A stretch of 8,925 nt of DNA from Candidatus Zipacnadia bacterium (GTDB taxonomy: Bacteria; Armatimonadota; Zipacnadia; Zipacnadales; Zipacnadaceae). Both the position numbers and the translations under genes were made by a program. Each line of letters opens with the position of its first letter. Positions within the stretch are counted from its first letter, which is position 1. The notes beneath the pieces are model-generated. The model made no database searches, was not told the DNA's origin, and saw nothing but the letters and a program-made list of their open reading frames with translations. Shown in pieces: positions 6,609-8,925 of the stretch. The stretch is taken from positions 1-8,925 of the forward strand of contig JALGTI010000143.1 of assembly GCA_029821455.1 (NCBI GenBank), written 5' to 3'.

Positions 6609-7436
6609 ATGCTACTACCATGGCAGGTACGCAGGAAGCTGGCGGCTCTGGGTCGCGGCGAAGCTCTGCCCGCCAGGCCAACGAAGCGGCACGAGCCGGA
6701 GCTGGCAGATAGGCCCCAGGTATTGTGGGTGCCGCCGGCCGAGCAGATGCCGCCGGGTCGAGAGATGGAGACCAAACTAGGGCCACTGCTCAGCCACCGC
6801 CTGGAGCTAGCCTGCGCCGGGGATTGGGCGCCGGGGGTGACTGAGCGCTCGCTGCGCAAACTGGCGATGGTGTGGCAGGGGCTGCTTGACCGGCCCCACA
6901 GCTTCTGCATGCTTGACATCGAAACGGCCGGCCTGAGTGGACAGGTGCTGTTTCTGGTCGGCTTGCTCCACATAGGGGCGCACGGCGTCCACATCCATCA
7001 GTTTCTGGCCCGCGACTATTCGGAGGAGCCGGCGGTGCTGGCCGAAACAGCGCGCCTGTTGGATGAAGCGGAACTGTGGGTGAGCTACAATGGCAGGACC
7101 TTTGATGTCCCCTATATTGAGGACCGGCTGCGCTACCATCGGCTGCCACCGCTTCGGCCAGTTGGCCGGCACCTCGATCTGCTAATAGAGGCGCGTAGAG
7201 AACTAAAAGCGGCCCTGCCGGACTGCAAGCTGCAGACGCTTGAAGAGCAGCTTTTCCATCGCGGCAGGCTTGGCGATGTGCCCGGTGAGCAGATTCCGGA
7301 GGCCTATCGCGAGTTCGTATTGACCGGAGAGACGCGTCAGCTTGCTGTCGTGATGCAACACAATCAGCTAGATGTCATTGCTTTGCTGGAGGCGGCTGCA
7401 GAGTTGCTGCCGAGAGTTGAGCAACGGGAGGAGTAA
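6609..7436 (+). CDS. RNase H-like exonuclease domain protein, YprB family (RNase_H_2)
   Basis: A 275-aa cytoplasmic protein. Residues 1 to about 95 are a poorly conserved lead-in. From about 98 comes a DEDD exonuclease-like RNase H fold: motif I LDIETAGL with Asp103/Glu105, motif II SYNGRTFDVPYIEDR with Asp166, an HLDLL segment with Asp190, and the last motif QHNQLDVIALL with His251/Asp255. All four acidic positions are present, so metal-dependent nuclease activity is plausible. YprB-type proteins usually have Tyr-Asn-x-x-Asp in the last motif; here His replaces Tyr, as in DEDDh enzymes, though with His three rather than four residues before the Asp. The ATG has a weak AGG six bases upstream, and in-frame stops lie just before it. 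The next gene begins 4 bases after its TAA. YprB is known in Bacillus without a settled role, and the link to the envelope genes here is unclear. Confidence 0.85.
   Translation: MLLPWQVRRKLAALGRGEALPARPTKRHEPELADRPQVLWVPPAEQMPPGREMETKLGPLLSHRLELACAGDWAPGVTERSLRKLAMVWQGLLDRPHSFCMLDIETAGLSGQVLFLVGLLHIGAHGVHIHQFLARDYSEEPAVLAETARLLDEAELWVSYNGRTFDVPYIEDRLRYHRLPPLRPVGRHLDLLIEARRELKAALPDCKLQTLEEQLFHRGRLGDVPGEQIPEAYREFVLTGETRQLAVVMQHNQLDVIALLEAAAELLPRVEQREE
7426..7433 (+). promoter_or_regulatory. Ribosome binding site (GGGAGGAG) for the helical membrane protein
   Basis: GGGAGGAG at the very end of the exonuclease gene lies 7 bases before GTG 7441. It sets that GTG as the start over an upstream in-frame TTG at 7372. 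Confidence 0.7.
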
Positions 7437-7440
7437 CCTG

Positions 7441-7911
7441 GTGCACAGCACCAATGGACCAATCGAGAACAACGAATACCCCACACCGGCCGTCGGGGGT
7501 GAATCGCCAATCGAAGCGCCGCGGGCGCAGCGCAGAGCCGGCGTATGGCCTGCTATTATGCTGGTGGTGCTGCTCTTGGCTGCCCTCGCCGGTCTCACCA
7601 AACTGTGGCTGGACCGGCAGGCGGCCATCGAAGCACTGAGTGCGGCCCTTACTACTCTACCAGCAAAGGTAGGCGACCCGGATACACTGGAGCTGGTACG
7701 TCAGCAATTGCAGGTTATCGCCGAGGATGCTCAGGCCGGGCGTTTCGCGCTGGTCAAACAACGCCTGCAGAATCTGCGGCCACCGGCCGACACCAGACAG
7801 CCACCCAAGGACGAGGTGTTGTCTGCGGACGGCGAAGCCTTCCTTAGAGATCACCCTGATTTGCTCAGGCTTCTGCTCCGTTATGCGAAGCTCTCCGGGA
7901 TGCAGTACTGA
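7441..7911 (+). CDS. Membrane-anchored helical protein, N-terminal part (likely cut short by a frameshift)
   Basis: No family recognised. As read, 156 residues: a Pro/Glu-rich cytoplasmic lead (1-33) ending in basic RAQRR, one membrane helix at about 35-53 (VWPAIMLVVLLLAALAGL), then an outer, mostly helical region. The segment LELVRQQLQVIAEDAQAGRF and KQRLQNLRP looks like a degenerate copy of the helical-hairpin repeats seen further downstream. The frame ends in TGA at 7909-7911 in the middle of a helix (LLRLLLRYAKL then SGMQY). The -1 frame takes up an equally helix-like sequence (EALRDAVLNAARMRDADAV) that stays open to the window edge. I read this as the 5' part of one gene broken, or shifted, between about 7880 and 7911. 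The GTG start follows GGGAGGAG. The topology, cytoplasmic lead and outer helical repeats, resembles the protein at 4004-4831. Confidence 0.6.
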   Translation: MHSTNGPIENNEYPTPAVGGESPIEAPRAQRRAGVWPAIMLVVLLLAALAGLTKLWLDRQAAIEALSAALTTLPAKVGDPDTLELVRQQLQVIAEDAQAGRFALVKQRLQNLRPPADTRQPPKDEVLSADGEAFLRDHPDLLRLLLRYAKLSGMQY

Positions 7912-7922
7912 ACGCCGCGCGG

Positions 7923-8925
7923 ATGCGGGATGCCGATGCCGTCAAGGCGCGGCTTGACGACTACGCTCAACTCCTGCGCGAGGTTGGAGCCGACCCGGAC
8001 TCTGCACTACCCGAGGACATCAGCGGTCCAGTGCGAGGCAAGCTGCGGCGCATACAGCAAGCGTTTCGCAAAGCACAGGAGGGAGGGCGAGACATTTCTG
8101 CGGCAGCAAAGCTGATGCCCCAGCTCGAGGCTGCCATGGACACCGGAGATCTGGAGAAGGCTTCGAGTCTGGCTGACGAGGTATTGAGCAAGCTCAAGAG
8201 CGCTCCTCAGGCGCGACGCCGGCTCCTGCCCCGGCCTGGACGCCCTGCCGGACCGCCGCCGGGATTGGCCCAACAGTTGCTGGGCGCCTTTATCTCGCTG
8301 GCGCAGGCGGAAGACCAGGATTTGGCCCACATCCAGGAGACGATTAACAACGCCAAGCTGGCAGTGTTGGAGAAGAATGCTGAGCAAGTAAAGGAGATTC
8401 TGGGCCGTGCCACCGAAACGCTCGGGTACATCTGGGCCCGGCGGCGCGATCTATCTGAAACCATCGGCGCAGCCATGGCAGCACACCAGCCGCAGCGAAA
8501 GCCAGGTCAGGAGCAGCCGCCGCAGCAGGAGCACAAGCCCCGGCCGGCTGGACCTGTTGCACGGATAATTGACTTCCTCCGCCGGGTACGCGGGCTATCC
8601 GATGAGGAATTCCAGCAGCGCGAGCGGGAACTGGCCCGCGATCTGTTGAGCGCCACTATCCCACGCCGACCACCACCAGAGGTCGTGCAGCAGATGCAAC
8701 AGGAGTTGCCCCCGGATGAGGCCCAACAGACCCTTGACGCGGCCGCCGAGGCGCGCATCCGCGCCAAGCTACAGATAGCCGCCGAGCCATATCAGTTGCT
8801 GAAGCGTCAGGGCAAAGACACCGAAGAGCTGGACCAACGGTTGAAGCAGACACGCGAGGCTCTCTATGCCGGCGACTATGACATCGCGGAGCGGCTGATA
8901 GACGAAGTACTGGAGAAGCTGCAGA
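7923..8925 (+). CDS. Helical repeat protein, C-terminal part, runs off the window (probably continuous with 7441-7911)
   Basis: This frame is open from 7860, just after a TGA at 7857-7859, to the window end with no stop. The first ATG is at 7923 but has no ribosome site, and good helix-forming sequence begins before it, which argues for continuity with the 7441 gene through a frameshift. The visible 334 residues are nearly all predicted helix, rich in Ala, Leu, Glu, Gln and Arg, broken by Pro-rich linkers (for example PRPGRPAGPPPG at about 8223-8258 and a Gln/Pro/Lys stretch around 8487-8547). Two 38-residue units align without gaps (8085-8198 and 8811-8924), sharing GxD, AGD/TGD and DEVLxKL. 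A third, weaker unit lies near 8319-8423. No catalytic motif, signal or membrane helix occurs in this part. Function unknown; if attached to the 7441 part it would sit outside the inner membrane. Confidence 0.6.
   Translation, partial: MRDADAVKARLDDYAQLLREVGADPDSALPEDISGPVRGKLRRIQQAFRKAQEGGRDISAAAKLMPQLEAAMDTGDLEKASSLADEVLSKLKSAPQARRRLLPRPGRPAGPPPGLAQQLLGAFISLAQAEDQDLAHIQETINNAKLAVLEKNAEQVKEILGRATETLGYIWARRRDLSETIGAAMAAHQPQRKPGQEQPPQQEHKPRPAGPVARIIDFLRRVRGLSDEEFQQRERELARDLLSATIPRRPPPEVVQQMQQELPPDEAQQTLDAAAEARIRAKLQIAAEPYQLLKRQGKDTEELDQRLKQTREALYAGDYDIAERLIDEVLEKLQ
8085..8198 (+). repeat. 38-residue helical repeat unit, copy 1
   Basis: The encoded unit begins GRDIS, reaches AAMDTGD at positions 16-22 and ends ADEVLSKLK. 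It aligns gap-free with copy 2 at 8811-8924, with 14 of 38 residues identical by my count, including Gly1, Asp3, Gly21-Asp22 and DEV-L-KL at 31-37. Probably a helical hairpin whose turn is the Gly-Asp. Confidence 0.55.
8811..8924 (+). repeat. 38-residue helical repeat unit, copy 2
   Basis: The encoded unit begins GKDTEEL, has EALYAGDY at 16-23 and ends IDEVLEKLQ at the window edge. Same length and turn position as copy 1 at 8085-8198. The repeat may continue beyond the window. Confidence 0.55.

Noticed and set aside
6479..6994. Minus-strand open frame of 171 codons across the 6562-6608 gap
   Set aside because: Translation is low in recognisable structure, and it runs opposite both the lipoprotein end and the YprB-like gene start, both of which are well supported.
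7880..7911. Programmed -1 ribosomal frameshift in the 7441 gene
   Set aside because: No X-XXY-YYZ slippery heptamer was found in the overlap, and I could not identify a strong downstream stem-loop by eye; mutation or sequence error is simpler.
1..8925. CRISPR array, insertion sequence, tRNA or rRNA
   Set aside because: No regularly spaced direct repeats, transposase-like motifs, terminal inverted repeats or RNA gene signatures were seen on either strand.

Overview
The window is a GC-rich stretch from a bacterium with every convincing gene on the + strand, packed head to tail from about 106 to the right edge. Strong Shine-Dalgarno sites (one is a perfect AGGAGGT), a lipoprotein signal with a Cys at residue 20, and a secreted LolA-like protein all point to a bacterium, probably one with two membranes. 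The long-form ribosome hibernation factor and the many unfamiliar envelope proteins suggest an uncultivated lineage, perhaps Armatimonadota-like. That taxonomic guess is weak and rests on gene content only. No rRNA, tRNA, CRISPR array, insertion sequence or convincing terminator was seen.

Layout: (1) 106-756, ribosome hibernation promoting factor with an odd C-terminal tail that may reflect a one-base frameshift. (2) 735-740, a perfect TATAAT just before the next gene. (3) 769-1614, a TIM-barrel sugar phosphate isomerase/epimerase-like protein. (4) 1607-2554 and 2523-3356, the ATPase and permease of an ABC-2 type exporter. (5) 3350-4000, a secreted LolA/RseB-like protein. (6) 4004-4831, a protein with a sigma-70 region-2-like domain fused to one membrane helix and an outer helical domain. 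(7) 4828-6561, a lipoprotein with BamD-like TPRs and a BtrH/C39-like domain that lacks its catalytic residues. (8) 6609-7436, a YprB-type RNase H-like exonuclease. (9) 7441 to the edge, a membrane-anchored, all-helical repeat protein that appears split by a frameshift near 7880-7911.

From 769 to 6561 neighbours overlap or lie within 12 bases of each other (overlaps of 8, 32, 7 and 4 bases, gaps of 12 and 3). This reads as one operon, possibly started by the TATAAT at 735-740 and possibly continuing to the window end. The core (1607-6561) combines an ABC-2 exporter with three envelope proteins: one secreted, one anchored in the inner membrane with a sigma-like cytoplasmic face, and one lipoprotein. 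The most economical reading is an envelope transport or sensing module, but its substrate and signal cannot be read from the sequence.
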